Source: Verrucomicrobiota bacterium
GTDB lineage: Bacteria; Verrucomicrobiota; Verrucomicrobiia; Opitutales; Opitutaceae
Length of the DNA: 26,873 nucleotides
NCBI GenBank assembly: GCA_023446735.1
Contig: JAEXPQ010000299.1
Coordinates: 1 to 26,873 of the forward strand
Direction: 5' to 3'
Shown: positions 1 through 7,923 of the stretch, piece by piece
How positions within the stretch are numbered: the first letter of the stretch is position 1
Layout of the letters: each line of letters opens with the position of its first letter
Program-made: the position numbers and the translations under genes
The notes under the pieces: model-generated
Told to the model about the DNA's origin: nothing
Seen by the model: the letters and a program-made list of their open reading frames with translations, nothing else
Database searches by the model: none

Positions 1-39
1 CCCGACCTCCGCCCTCCCCCCGCCCGCCGTCCTCCGCTC
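1..39. repeat. Short C-rich heptad-like tract before first gene
   Basis: The 39 bases before the first gene contain GACCTCC at 4-10 and GCCCTCC at 11-17 in 7-base register, and GTCCTCC at 29-35 out of register. This resembles the clearer GTCSTCY heptads at 23476-23531 and 23948-23989. The tract is short and the window edge cuts off what lies upstream, so it may simply be C-rich leader sequence. No Shine-Dalgarno sequence is visible before the ATG at 40. Confidence 0.35.
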
Positions 40-3000
40 ATGATTCACCGCCCTCTCCTCGTCGCCTCGGCGTTCCTCCTCTCGCTCGTCTCCTCGACCG
101 TCGCCCAAACCCCGGCCGGCCCCATCATCGCCGACCACCGCGCCGTCGCCGCCTTCGACGACATTCCTCCGCAATACCTCGCGCAGGTCCGCCAAATGCT
201 CGTCTACGTGGCAGGCGAGTCGCACTCCACCGCCTACTGCTACGGGCCCCAGTTGCTGGCGGCTCAGAGCGCCGCGCACCCCGCGGTCGGCGCGATGATG
301 GACGACATCCAGTACTTCGGGGATCCAAACCCCTCCTACCCGGCGCTCAATCCCGCCAACCCACGCCTGCGCGTCATCCGCGGTTACGGCGGCGAGGACG
401 CCTGGTTCACCAACGCCGAGACGGTCACCACGGTGATTCCTCCCCTCCTCGCGCGCTACAGCAGCCAGGGCGTCACCGCCATCGGCTTCGGCTGGTGTTG
501 GGACATGACCTGGATTCCCTACACCCCCAACCGCGCCTCCGCCATCGATCCCGTGTACCGCGTCCATTGGTCCGGCCGCTCGGAGTCTGGCCCGCAGGGC
601 GACCGTTGCTGGGGACTGGACGCCGAGGACCAGGCGATCACCGGAAACGCCGTCAACCTCGACACCTACCTCGCGGCCACCCAGTCCTATGTCGACTACT
701 GCGCCACCGCCGGCCTCGCGATCAAGCCGTTCTTCACCACCGGTCCGGTCGACAACTCCGACGACTACCAGTACTTCGACCAGAACGAGAAAGGCTACGC
801 CCGCGAGCTCAAGCACGCCCGCATCCGCGCCTGGGTTAGCGCGCACAACGGCATCCTCTTCGATTTCGCCGACATCCTCTCGCACAACAACGCCGGCCAG
901 GCCGCCACGGGCACCTGGACCGACGACCTCGGCCGCACCCGCACGTTCCCGGTGTTCCACACCGACAACGGCGTGAGTCCGTACTCGGCCTACCACTTCG
1001 GCGAAGTCGGCGCCGTGCGGATCGCCAAGGCCATGTGGTGGATGCTCGCGCGCATGGCCGGTTGGGACGGACAACCCGCCAACACACCCGACACCCAGGC
1101 ACCGACCGTCCCCACCGGCCTCGCCGCCACGGCGACAACCCCCACCACCGTCTCGCTCACCTGGACCGCCTCCACCGACAACGTCGGCGTCACCGGTTAT
1201 CGGATCTACCGCGCCACCGGCGCCGGCACCCTCGCGTCGATCGGCACCAGCGCCACCGCATCCTACTCCGACACCGGTCTGACCGCCGCCACATCCTATC
1301 GTTACGCCGTCGCCGCCTACGATGCCGTGCCCAACACCTCCGCGCAGACCGCGGCCGTCAGCGTCACCACTCCCGCCGCGCCCACAACCGGTCTCGCGGG
1401 CTTCTTCCGCGAGGGCCAGACCTTCCTCACCTGGCAGGAGAACACCGCCGTCGCCGGCGAGCGGTACCGCATCTACCGGCACACCGCGCCGATCACCGCG
1501 GCCAACCGCGCCGCCGCCACGCTCCTCGCCGAACTCCCCGAGGGCACCGCGCGCTTCAAGGAGATGTACACCCGCCAAGGCACGCTGCTCACCAGCACCG
1601 AGCCGCGCATCCAACCGCGTATCATCGCCCGCCATGTGATCCAGCCGCTCGGCCCGCAGCTCGCCGCGGGCACCGGCCTCTTCGTCCACACGCCCCACGA
1701 GCCCGCGGGCACCTACTACTACGCCGTCACCACCGTGGTCGGCGGCGTCGAGGACGCCTCCTTCGGTCCAACCAACACCACCGGATCCATCGCGGAGACC
1801 GCCCAGCCGATCGGCGCCGTGCCTTACGTTTCCTACACCGCCGACGGCGTCGCCTACACGGGCTACACGCTCTGGATGGACTACGCGCTCTTCAAGGACT
1901 GCTACCTCGGCTACGCGGTGCCCTTCTACCTCACCAACGACCGCTTCACCACCGGCGGCGCCACGCCGACCATGCACCTCGACGGCCACGGCACCATGCC
2001 CATCGGCGCCGCCGACTACAGTTCCTTCGGCGTTGGCGACGTCCATCACGACGGCACCTACCTGCCCACCTGGTATTTCGGCATGCACGAGTCCGCCGCC
2101 TTCGACGGCACCCACGCCGCCGGCGTCGCGCGCTCCGGTCCAGTCGCGAACTACCTCCAGCATCGGATCATGCAGATCCTCCGCTGGACCCGCCGTCACC
2201 ACTCTCTCGACACCCGTTCCTTCCACATCGACGGCAACTCCATGGGCGCCTCGGGCGCCTACGGCTTCGCCCTCGCCTTCCCCAAGGTCGTCACGAGCGT
2301 CTACTGCAACCAGGGCATGACCGACTACGCCACGTCGCCCACCTACGGCGACGATTTCGAGGGCAACTACGGTGCGCCCGCCCTCGCCAACCCGGTCCAC
2401 CTCCTCCCGTTCGGCGATCCGGCGTACGACTACTATCTCCGCCACGATGGCACGCCCGTCTACGCCTTCCGCGATGTCGCCGCCTTCCTCGCCGCCCACA
2501 CCGCCGACGATTTCCCGCTCATCTCCAGCGGCCACGGCACCACCGACGGCGCCATCGACTTCGCCACCCAGGGCGCCCATTTCGAGACCTACATCCGCAA
2601 CTCCCGCCACTGCTTCAGCTACCACGTCTCGCCCGACGGCCACGGGTGGGGCGGGGTTGAGGGTTCCGCCATGATCCAGCTCATGCGCACCGACGAAAGC
2701 CGTCCCGGTTTCTCGAACGTGCCCGCGAAGGACGTCATGCGCTTCGGCGACTACGACTACCGGGGCACCGTCGCCGACGGCTACCGCGGCTACATGCTCA
2801 ACGTCGTCTGGGGCACCGCCGAGTTCCCCGCGGAGGAGCTCAGCATCCAGGAGACAACCACCTCCTGGTCGCTGCCGATCTTCCTCCTGCGCGCCCGCAA
2901 TGCCCCCGCCGGCTGGGACGACGCCTACACCGTCGACATCACCCCGCGCAACCTGCAGCGCCTCGTCGTCCATCCCGGCGACCGTTTCACGTACCGCATC

Positions 3001-3528
3001 AGCAGCATCACAGGCTCCGTCGAGGCCTCCGGCCAGATCACCGCCGACGCCGACGGTCTGCTCCTCATCCCCGCGGTCCCGATCCGCGTTGCCGGCGCCA
3101 TCGCCTCCGTCGAGTACCTCGGCCCCGCGCTTCCCGCCACCTACGCCGCGTGGCGTACCGCCAACTTCACCGGCGCCGATCTGACCGACGACACAATCTC
3201 CGGCCCGCTCGCCGATCCCGACGCCGCCGGCCTCACCAACCTCGCCCGCTACGCCTTCGCCCTCCCCACCCGCGGCCCCGTCCCCAACCCGATCTTCCTC
3301 GGGACCACCGGCTCCGGCGACGCGCGCGTCCTCACGCTCACCTTCCCCCGCCGTGCCACAGCGAGCGACCTGGCCTACGTCCTCGAAAGCAGCCCCGACC
3401 TCGTCACCTGGACCGCCGTGTCCGGCCGCACCTACACCGCCGGTTCCGGCCCGATCACCGCGCAAGACGCCGTGGCCATTGGCACCACTGCTCGCCGCTT
3501 CCTCCGCCTCCGCATCACCACGCCGTAG
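40..3528 (+). CDS. Exported multidomain protein: SGNH-like N-terminus, Fn3 modules, alpha/beta-hydrolase-like region
   Basis: A 1162-residue secreted protein of unknown substrate. Residues 1-22 form a signal peptide ending near VAQ. Residues 50-345 resemble an SGNH-type hydrolase: GESHS at 59-63 could be the serine block, and a His-containing segment (YHFGEVG) lies near the end of the region. A fibronectin type III domain covers about 351-446, and a more divergent one about 450-590. Residues 600-1000 look like an alpha/beta-hydrolase: GNSMG (Ser734) is a nucleophile elbow, with Asp836 and His868 (GHGWG) spaced as possible triad partners. The tail from residue 1034 is nearly the same as the tail of the beta-helix protein downstream. 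The ATG at 40 puts the signal peptide directly at the N-terminus. The exported location and domain mix suggest polysaccharide or ester processing at the cell surface; this is inference. Catalytic assignments come from motif spacing only. Confidence 0.85.
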   Translation: MIHRPLLVASAFLLSLVSSTVAQTPAGPIIADHRAVAAFDDIPPQYLAQVRQMLVYVAGESHSTAYCYGPQLLAAQSAAHPAVGAMMDDIQYFGDPNPSYPALNPANPRLRVIRGYGGEDAWFTNAETVTTVIPPLLARYSSQGVTAIGFGWCWDMTWIPYTPNRASAIDPVYRVHWSGRSESGPQGDRCWGLDAEDQAITGNAVNLDTYLAATQSYVDYCATAGLAIKPFFTTGPVDNSDDYQYFDQNEKGYARELKHARIRAWVSAHNGILFDFADILSHNNAGQAATGTWTDDLGRTRTFPVFHTDNGVSPYSAYHFGEVGAVRIAKAMWWMLARMAGWDGQPANTPDTQAPTVPTGLAATATTPTTVSLTWTASTDNVGVTGYRIYRATGAGTLASIGTSATASYSDTGLTAATSYRYAVAAYDAVPNTSAQTAAVSVTTPAAPTTGLAGFFREGQTFLTWQENTAVAGERYRIYRHTAPITAANRAAATLLAELPEGTARFKEMYTRQGTLLTSTEPRIQPRIIARHVIQPLGPQLAAGTGLFVHTPHEPAGTYYYAVTTVVGGVEDASFGPTNTTGSIAETAQPIGAVPYVSYTADGVAYTGYTLWMDYALFKDCYLGYAVPFYLTNDRFTTGGATPTMHLDGHGTMPIGAADYSSFGVGDVHHDGTYLPTWYFGMHESAAFDGTHAAGVARSGPVANYLQHRIMQILRWTRRHHSLDTRSFHIDGNSMGASGAYGFALAFPKVVTSVYCNQGMTDYATSPTYGDDFEGNYGAPALANPVHLLPFGDPAYDYYLRHDGTPVYAFRDVAAFLAAHTADDFPLISSGHGTTDGAIDFATQGAHFETYIRNSRHCFSYHVSPDGHGWGGVEGSAMIQLMRTDESRPGFSNVPAKDVMRFGDYDYRGTVADGYRGYMLNVVWGTAEFPAEELSIQETTTSWSLPIFLLRARNAPAGWDDAYTVDITPRNLQRLVVHPGDRFTYRISSITGSVEASGQITADADGLLLIPAVPIRVAGAIASVEYLGPALPATYAAWRTANFTGADLTDDTISGPLADPDAAGLTNLARYAFALPTRGPVPNPIFLGTTGSGDARVLTLTFPRRATASDLAYVLESSPDLVTWTAVSGRTYTAGSGPITAQDAVAIGTTARRFLRLRITTP

Positions 3529-3919
3529 AGTCTCTCGTTCGCACTGCCGAGGGCTCGCCAGTCGTGTTCCGCCAATCGCGCGACCGCGGCAGCGGCGGCG
3601 CGGAACGGTCTCACGTTCATCGCTGACGTTCTCGGCTCGGCGTTCTCCGGGAAGCGGCAGATGCGCTTCCGGTTCGGGCGGCTCACCGCTCGTGGCCGCC
3701 GGCGCAATCCGCCTCTCCCGAAACGGTCTTCTTCCTCGGCTCCGCGCCACGCGCAGAGCCCCGCGTTAACGTCCTGTGATTCTGCTTCTCGCGTATCAGG
3801 TTTCTTCCCGAAGCCGTTGCACGTGCGGGGCAGGGCCGCATTCTCGAACTGCCCCGTCGCCATCGGCGAGGCCTGGCCACCAGATCCGCTCTCTCGGACC
3901 GCCCGGAACCGCTCTTTCC
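3529..3919. other. 391-bp intergenic region with degenerate hairpin repeats
   Basis: No convincing gene is present. A reading frame runs upstream from the beta-helix start to 3776, but its composition does not look like the protein and a signal peptide begins only after 3920. The stretch holds hairpins: GAACG/CGTTC near 3603-3618, and GGAAGCG (3650-3656) with CGCTTCC (3664-3670). The string CGTTCTC occurs twice, at 3627 and 3641, 14 bases (two heptads) apart. This resembles the repeat elements at 7722-7832 and 18511-18530, in a more decayed form. Confidence 0.55.
3650..3670. repeat. Degenerate copy of the GGAAGCG/CGCTTCC hairpin
   Basis: Arms GGAAGCG (3650-3656) and CGCTTCC (3664-3670) pair perfectly around a 7-base loop. 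The bases after the right arm (GGTTCG) resemble the ATCCG that follows the copy at 18523-18530. Compared with the copies at 7722, 9292 and 18512 the loop is longer, so this is either an older copy or chance similarity. Confidence 0.5.
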
Positions 3920-5767
3920 ATGAACACACGTTCCACATCCCCAACGTGCCTCGTGACAGTGACCCCCCGCCGCCTGCCCCTGCTCGTCGGCTTTTTGCTC
4001 GTGCTCGCCATCCCGTCCATGCCCGCCCGCGACTGGTACGTCGCGACCGACGGCGTCGATGCAATCGGCCGCGGCTCCATCGACCAACCCGTTCGCACCA
4101 TCCAATGGCTCCTTGATCCCTACGGCCACAATGTCACGTGGCGCAGCGACGCCCAACCGGGGGATGTCATCCGCTACCGCGGCGGCGACTACCCCACGCA
4201 ACAGCTGAAAATCGGGATCGCGAATCTCACGATCCGCGCGCACGACCCCGTCGCTGAGCCTGTTCGCCTGGTCGGGGGCACCGAAGAATCCGTCGCCTAC
4301 GTTCTGCAGTTCAACCCGCCCGCCTCCGGGTGCCGCCTGGAGGGGATCGAGATCGTCGGCGGTGGCTACTATGCGCTCAAGTTCGAGGGCCAGTGGGACT
4401 ACGCCGCCATCCCGTTCGCCCAGCGCTACAAGCTGGGAAACATCACCGTCGAGAACTGCCGCATCCACGACACCGGCCGCGACGGCATCAAGATCACCCC
4501 CGGCGTCAGCGACATCACCATCCGCGGCTGCGAGATCTACAACACCGGCATCCGCGACAACTCCAACTCTGACGGCATCGATTGCGTCAACGGCACGCGG
4601 ATTCTCATCCAAGACTGTTATATCCACCACACGGCCACGCAGGGGCTCTACTTCAAGGGCGGCTCCCGGGACTGCATCGTCGAGCGCACCCGCTTCGCCC
4701 ACACCGGCAGCGCCGGCGTCATCCTGGGATTCTACACCGATCTCGACTGGTTCGACACCGACGTGAACCCGGAGTGCTACGAGAACCTCCGCGGCATCGT
4801 GCGCAACTGCATCATCAGCGACACCGGCGGCATGGGCATCGGCTTCTACGGCGCGTACGAGGCCAAGGCGTACAACAACACGCTCATCAACGTGAACGCC
4901 GCGAACGTGAACACCGCCGCCATCGTCTTCTGCCCCGGCGCGATCTACGGCAACCCCACGAGCTACTTCCCACCCAACGTCGCCCCGGTCTTCGTCAACA
5001 ACATCGTCGTGCTCGCCGCCTCCACCCAGCGTCCCGCCGCACAGATCCGCGTCGCCGACGGACACTCCGGGCTCACCGGTGTGCCGACCATCCGGAACAA
5101 TCGCTGGTTCAGTGCCTCGGGTGCGCTCACCTTCGTCGACCAACGCGCCGGCTTCACCGGCAGCTTCGACCAATGGGCCGCCCACATTGGCGAGACCGGC
5201 AGCTCCACTGGCGATCCTTTGGTCGATTCCACCGGGCATCTCCTCGCCAGCAGCCCTTGCCTCGGCGTCGGCGACTCCGCCGCTCCGGTGACCAACGACT
5301 TCGATGGAGAACTCCGCCCGCAGGGAGCCGGACTCGACGTGGGCGCCGACGAGTTCACCGGAGCACCGCCCGCCACCTACGCCGCGTGGCGCGCGGCCAA
5401 CTTCACCCTCCCCGACCTCACCAACGACGCCGTCTCCGGCCCTGCCGCCGATCCCGACAGCACCGGCCTAACCAACCTCGGCCGCTACGCCTTCGCCCTC
5501 CCCGCTCGCGGCGCGGTCTCGAATCCGATCTTCCTGGACACCGCTGGCTCCGGCGACGCCCCCGTGCTCACCCTCACCTTCCCGCGCCGCACAGAGGCCA
5601 CCGACCTGACCTACACGCTCGAGTCCAGCCCGGACCTCGTCACTTGGGCCGCCGTGCCCGGCCGCACCTACACCGCCGGCTCCGGCTCGATCACCGCGCA
5701 GGACACCGTGGCGCTGGGCTCCACCACGCGCCGCTTCCTCCGCCTCCGCATCTCGATCTCCCCATAG
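3920..5767 (+). CDS. Exported right-handed parallel beta-helix protein
   Basis: A 615-residue secreted beta-helix protein. The start at 3920 is preferred because a signal peptide (LPLLVGFLLVLAIP core) follows it; an in-frame ATG at 3776 would add 48 residues of non-protein-like sequence. The mature protein begins RDWYVATDG, the usual opening of DUF1565/pectate-lyase-like helices. Repeating coils with NCRIHDTG, GCEIYNTG, DCYIHHT and NCIISDTGG turns cover about residues 90-420. About 444-479 is a 'choice-of-anchor Q'-like segment ending DVGADEF. From about residue 487 comes the tail shared with the 1162-aa protein upstream. Such folds bind or cleave acidic polysaccharides (pectate lyase, alginate epimerase and related families), but no catalytic residues could be assigned, so the substrate is unknown. 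It shares strand with its neighbours, but the 391-bp gap argues for its own promoter. Confidence 0.88.
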   Translation: MNTRSTSPTCLVTVTPRRLPLLVGFLLVLAIPSMPARDWYVATDGVDAIGRGSIDQPVRTIQWLLDPYGHNVTWRSDAQPGDVIRYRGGDYPTQQLKIGIANLTIRAHDPVAEPVRLVGGTEESVAYVLQFNPPASGCRLEGIEIVGGGYYALKFEGQWDYAAIPFAQRYKLGNITVENCRIHDTGRDGIKITPGVSDITIRGCEIYNTGIRDNSNSDGIDCVNGTRILIQDCYIHHTATQGLYFKGGSRDCIVERTRFAHTGSAGVILGFYTDLDWFDTDVNPECYENLRGIVRNCIISDTGGMGIGFYGAYEAKAYNNTLINVNAANVNTAAIVFCPGAIYGNPTSYFPPNVAPVFVNNIVVLAASTQRPAAQIRVADGHSGLTGVPTIRNNRWFSASGALTFVDQRAGFTGSFDQWAAHIGETGSSTGDPLVDSTGHLLASSPCLGVGDSAAPVTNDFDGELRPQGAGLDVGADEFTGAPPATYAAWRAANFTLPDLTNDAVSGPAADPDSTGLTNLGRYAFALPARGAVSNPIFLDTAGSGDAPVLTLTFPRRTEATDLTYTLESSPDLVTWAAVPGRTYTAGSGSITAQDTVALGSTTRRFLRLRISISP

Positions 5768-6175
5768 CCGTGTCCATGCAGACGAGGGACGAGCGTCGAG
5801 GGACAACGGCCAAACGGTCGGTGAGCTGATCCAGTGCGCTGGTTTGCTCGGAGTCTCGCTGGGCACTCCGGCTCTCGACGCTCGTCTTCTCAACCCGCGA
5901 CTGGCTGACGACGACTTAGCCCACCATCCCGAAATGCTCCTGCACTTCTCCCTCAACTTTCGACTTCAAGTTCTCGATCACCACCACCCTCCACCGCTTC
6001 CTCTCGTGACCCAGAGCGCCCCACTGGCACGGGCCCCCGGATGCATTTGCCCCGCAGTGGCGCCGTGAGCGGCGCTGCCACAAGCGCACGCATGTTCCCA
6101 CGCACCCGCGGTACGCGCAGCTCACCGCGCCGCCGGTCTTGCGCTCCCGACTCCTCGACGGCGATCATCCGACCT
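5768..6175. other. 408-bp intergenic region with heptads and inverted repeat
   Basis: No gene recognised. An open frame upstream of the GH16-like gene reaches back to 6041, but its residues are arginine/serine-rich and unlike a signal peptide. The gap carries a heptad tract at 5781-5808, its inverted counterpart at 5874-5886, and a weaker heptad-like stretch at 5952-5979. The promoter of the GH16-like gene should lie here, but no convincing -35/-10 pair was found. Confidence 0.55.
5781..5886. repeat. Heptad tract and 13-bp inverted repeat downstream of the beta-helix gene
   Basis: Four 7-base units in register (GACGAGG, GACGAGC, GTCGAGG, GACAACG) lie at 5781-5808. The segment GACGAGCGTCGAG (5788-5800) recurs as its exact reverse complement at 5874-5886, enclosing 73 bases that contain a smaller AGTGC/GCACT pair. 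The structure starts 13 bases after the beta-helix stop codon, so it could stop transcription or protect the 3' end, although no T-run follows. Its heptad make-up links it to the other intergenic repeats in the window. Confidence 0.6.
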
Positions 6176-7660
6176 GTGCTCCGATCGAAAACACGACCGC
6201 CGTTCGTTACTCTGCTGGTCGCCGTCCTCGCGCTCTCCCTCGTCGACCGCTGTCCGGCAGCGGCGACCAGCGTCGTTTTCACCCACGTTCCGGCCGTCAG
6301 GCAGAATGCAGACCGGACGCTCGTCGGTCGCATCCAGGGACTCGACCCGACCGCAGTGAAGATCGCGCTCTTCATCGAGGTCGATGGTGGATGGTACCCG
6401 AAGCCTTCCGCCGCGAAACCGCTCACGGCCGTGGCGAACGACGGAACTTGGACCGCGACCATCGCCTCCGCCACCAACGATGCTCGCGCCACTCAGATCG
6501 CCGCGTTCGTCGTCCCGAAGGACTTCGTCCCGCCGTCCGTCGATGGGAACACGTGGTTGCCCGACTCGATCACGCAGGCTGCCCTCGCCGCCACGCTCAC
6601 CGTCCGCCTCGACCCCTCCCGCCACAGCTTCCGTTGGTCCGGTCACGACTGGTGGGTGCGGGACTCCGCAGGCGAACGCCAGGGCCCGGGCGACAACCTC
6701 TTCTCGCCTTCGACCGAGAACGTATCGGTCGATTCGGACGGCCTTCTCCACCTCCGCATCACGCGTTCGGGCACCTCGTGGACCTGCGCCGAGGTCGGGC
6801 TCTATCAAACCCTCGGTTACGGTCGCTACACCTTCCGCACCGTCACCGCTTGCGACACGCTCGATCCCAACGCCGTCCTCGGCCTCTTCACCTGGGCCAA
6901 CGGCCAGGCCGACCCGAACTACCGGGAGATCGACATCGAGTGGGCCCGCTGGGGTGACCCCGAAGATTCCACCAACGCCCAGTTTGTCGTCCAACCCTAC
7001 TCACTGGAAGGACACCTGAGGCGGATCACCGTCCCGAGCACGGAGGGTGAACTCACCCACGGCTTCCTCTGGCGCCCGACCGGCGTCGACTTCTTCGCCG
7101 ATGCCGCCGTTGTCCCGGCTGCCTGGAGTTATCCCGTCACCGAGACCGGCGATCACAACCTGCCGGAGAGCCGCGACGAAACGATCCACCTCAACCTCTG
7201 GCTCTGCAAGGCGTCGGGGCCGAGCGACCTCCAGCCGGTGGAGGTCGTCCTCCGCTCGTTCACGTTCCAGCCGCTCGACAGCGACGCAGACGGAATGCCG
7301 GACACCTGGGAACGCGCCCACGGGCTCGTTCCGGCGGACGCGGCCGACGGCCCCCGCGACGACGACGGCGATGGCGCCGCCAACACCGCCGAATACCTCG
7401 CCGACACCGACCCCGCCGACCCGGCCAGCGGCTTTCGCATCACCGCCTACGAGCTTTCCGGCGCCACGCACACCATCACCTTCACCAGTCGGCCCGAGCG
7501 GCTCTACGACATCGAATCCACCGGCGACCTCAACGCCGGCCCATGGACCACCATCGACACCGCCCTCCCGGGAACCGGATCCCCGATCACCCGCCCGCTT
7601 CCGTCCGCACCCTCCGGACAACGCGCGTTCTATCGCGTTCGCGTCCACTCCGTCCCGTAG
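6176..7660 (+). CDS. Exported GH16-type glycoside hydrolase-like protein
   Basis: About 494 residues from a GTG at 6176, chosen because it places the signal peptide (FVTLLVAVLALSL core) at the N-terminus; in-frame ATGs at 6041 and 6092 give long Arg/Ser-rich extensions. Residues 30-140 look like a beta-sandwich accessory region. Residues 140-350 match glycoside hydrolase family 16, with the signature EIDIE at 251-255. By family analogy Glu251 is the nucleophile and Glu255 the acid/base, which fits a laminarinase, lichenase or related endo-glucanase or galactanase. Residues 367-418 carry DSDADGMPDTW and DDDGDGAANTAEY, calcium-binding loops like thrombospondin type 3 repeats. The end (YDIESTGDL...RAFYRVRV) is a distant version of the tail on the two upstream proteins. 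The exact glycan cannot be read from sequence. The protein is probably secreted or surface-attached. Confidence 0.87.
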   Translation: MLRSKTRPPFVTLLVAVLALSLVDRCPAAATSVVFTHVPAVRQNADRTLVGRIQGLDPTAVKIALFIEVDGGWYPKPSAAKPLTAVANDGTWTATIASATNDARATQIAAFVVPKDFVPPSVDGNTWLPDSITQAALAATLTVRLDPSRHSFRWSGHDWWVRDSAGERQGPGDNLFSPSTENVSVDSDGLLHLRITRSGTSWTCAEVGLYQTLGYGRYTFRTVTACDTLDPNAVLGLFTWANGQADPNYREIDIEWARWGDPEDSTNAQFVVQPYSLEGHLRRITVPSTEGELTHGFLWRPTGVDFFADAAVVPAAWSYPVTETGDHNLPESRDETIHLNLWLCKASGPSDLQPVEVVLRSFTFQPLDSDADGMPDTWERAHGLVPADAADGPRDDDGDGAANTAEYLADTDPADPASGFRITAYELSGATHTITFTSRPERLYDIESTGDLNAGPWTTIDTALPGTGSPITRPLPSAPSGQRAFYRVRVHSVP

Positions 7661-7721
7661 GTCAGGAGCAACGGGAGATTCTCCCGGCATGCCAGCTACG
7701 GCGGAGACGGCGACCACGGAT

Positions 7722-7764
7722 CGGAAGCGAAGCGCTTCCGCTACTCGGAACGTAGAACGTTCCG
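7722..7764. repeat. Tandem pair of 8-bp-arm hairpins
   Basis: Two perfect hairpins sit side by side. CGGAAGCG (7722-7729) pairs with CGCTTCCG (7733-7740) across AAG, and CGGAACGT (7746-7753) pairs with ACGTTCCG (7757-7764) across AGA. The stems differ but keep arm length and loop size. Read on the minus strand, this unit lies directly downstream of the heptads at 7768-7832, the same order as at 18495-18530 on the plus strand. It sits between the GH16-like gene and the exporter gene. Confidence 0.75.
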
Positions 7765-7767
7765 CTA

Positions 7768-7832
7768 CCCGAAACACGAAACCGAAAACCCGAAACTCCG
7801 GGCCCTGAACGCTGAACCCTGAACTCTCAACC
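7768..7832. repeat. Degenerate heptamer tandem repeat (CCCGAAA and CTGAACN units)
   Basis: Four units of CCCGAAA type (7768-7774, 7775-7781, 7782-7788, 7789-7795) are followed, after a short phase shift, by four units of CTGAACN type (CTGAACG, CTGAACC, CTGAACT, CTCAACC at 7805-7832). On the minus strand these read NGTTCAG and TTTCGGG, the same words found on the plus strand at 18452-18479, 18495-18509 and 18585-18633. Confidence 0.75.
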
Positions 7833-7923
7833 CACACCCGCTCCTGCGCCGCCGCGCCAGCGGCCGACAGCGCTCCTCGGTTTGCCGGTTGAAACCAGCC
7901 CGGCGCGGACCGTAACAACCAGC

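Noticed and set aside
3676..3702. Further copy of the bulged hairpin (GGCGGC and GCCGCC arms)
   Set aside because: It shows a 5-base loop and one bulged base, but the bulge position differs and the flanks do not match the copies at 9171 and 19841; it may be chance in G/C-rich sequence.
3776..3919. N-terminal extension of the beta-helix protein to an upstream ATG
   Set aside because: The extra 48 residues are Ser/Arg/Pro-rich and would bury the signal peptide; the ATG at 3920 fits better.
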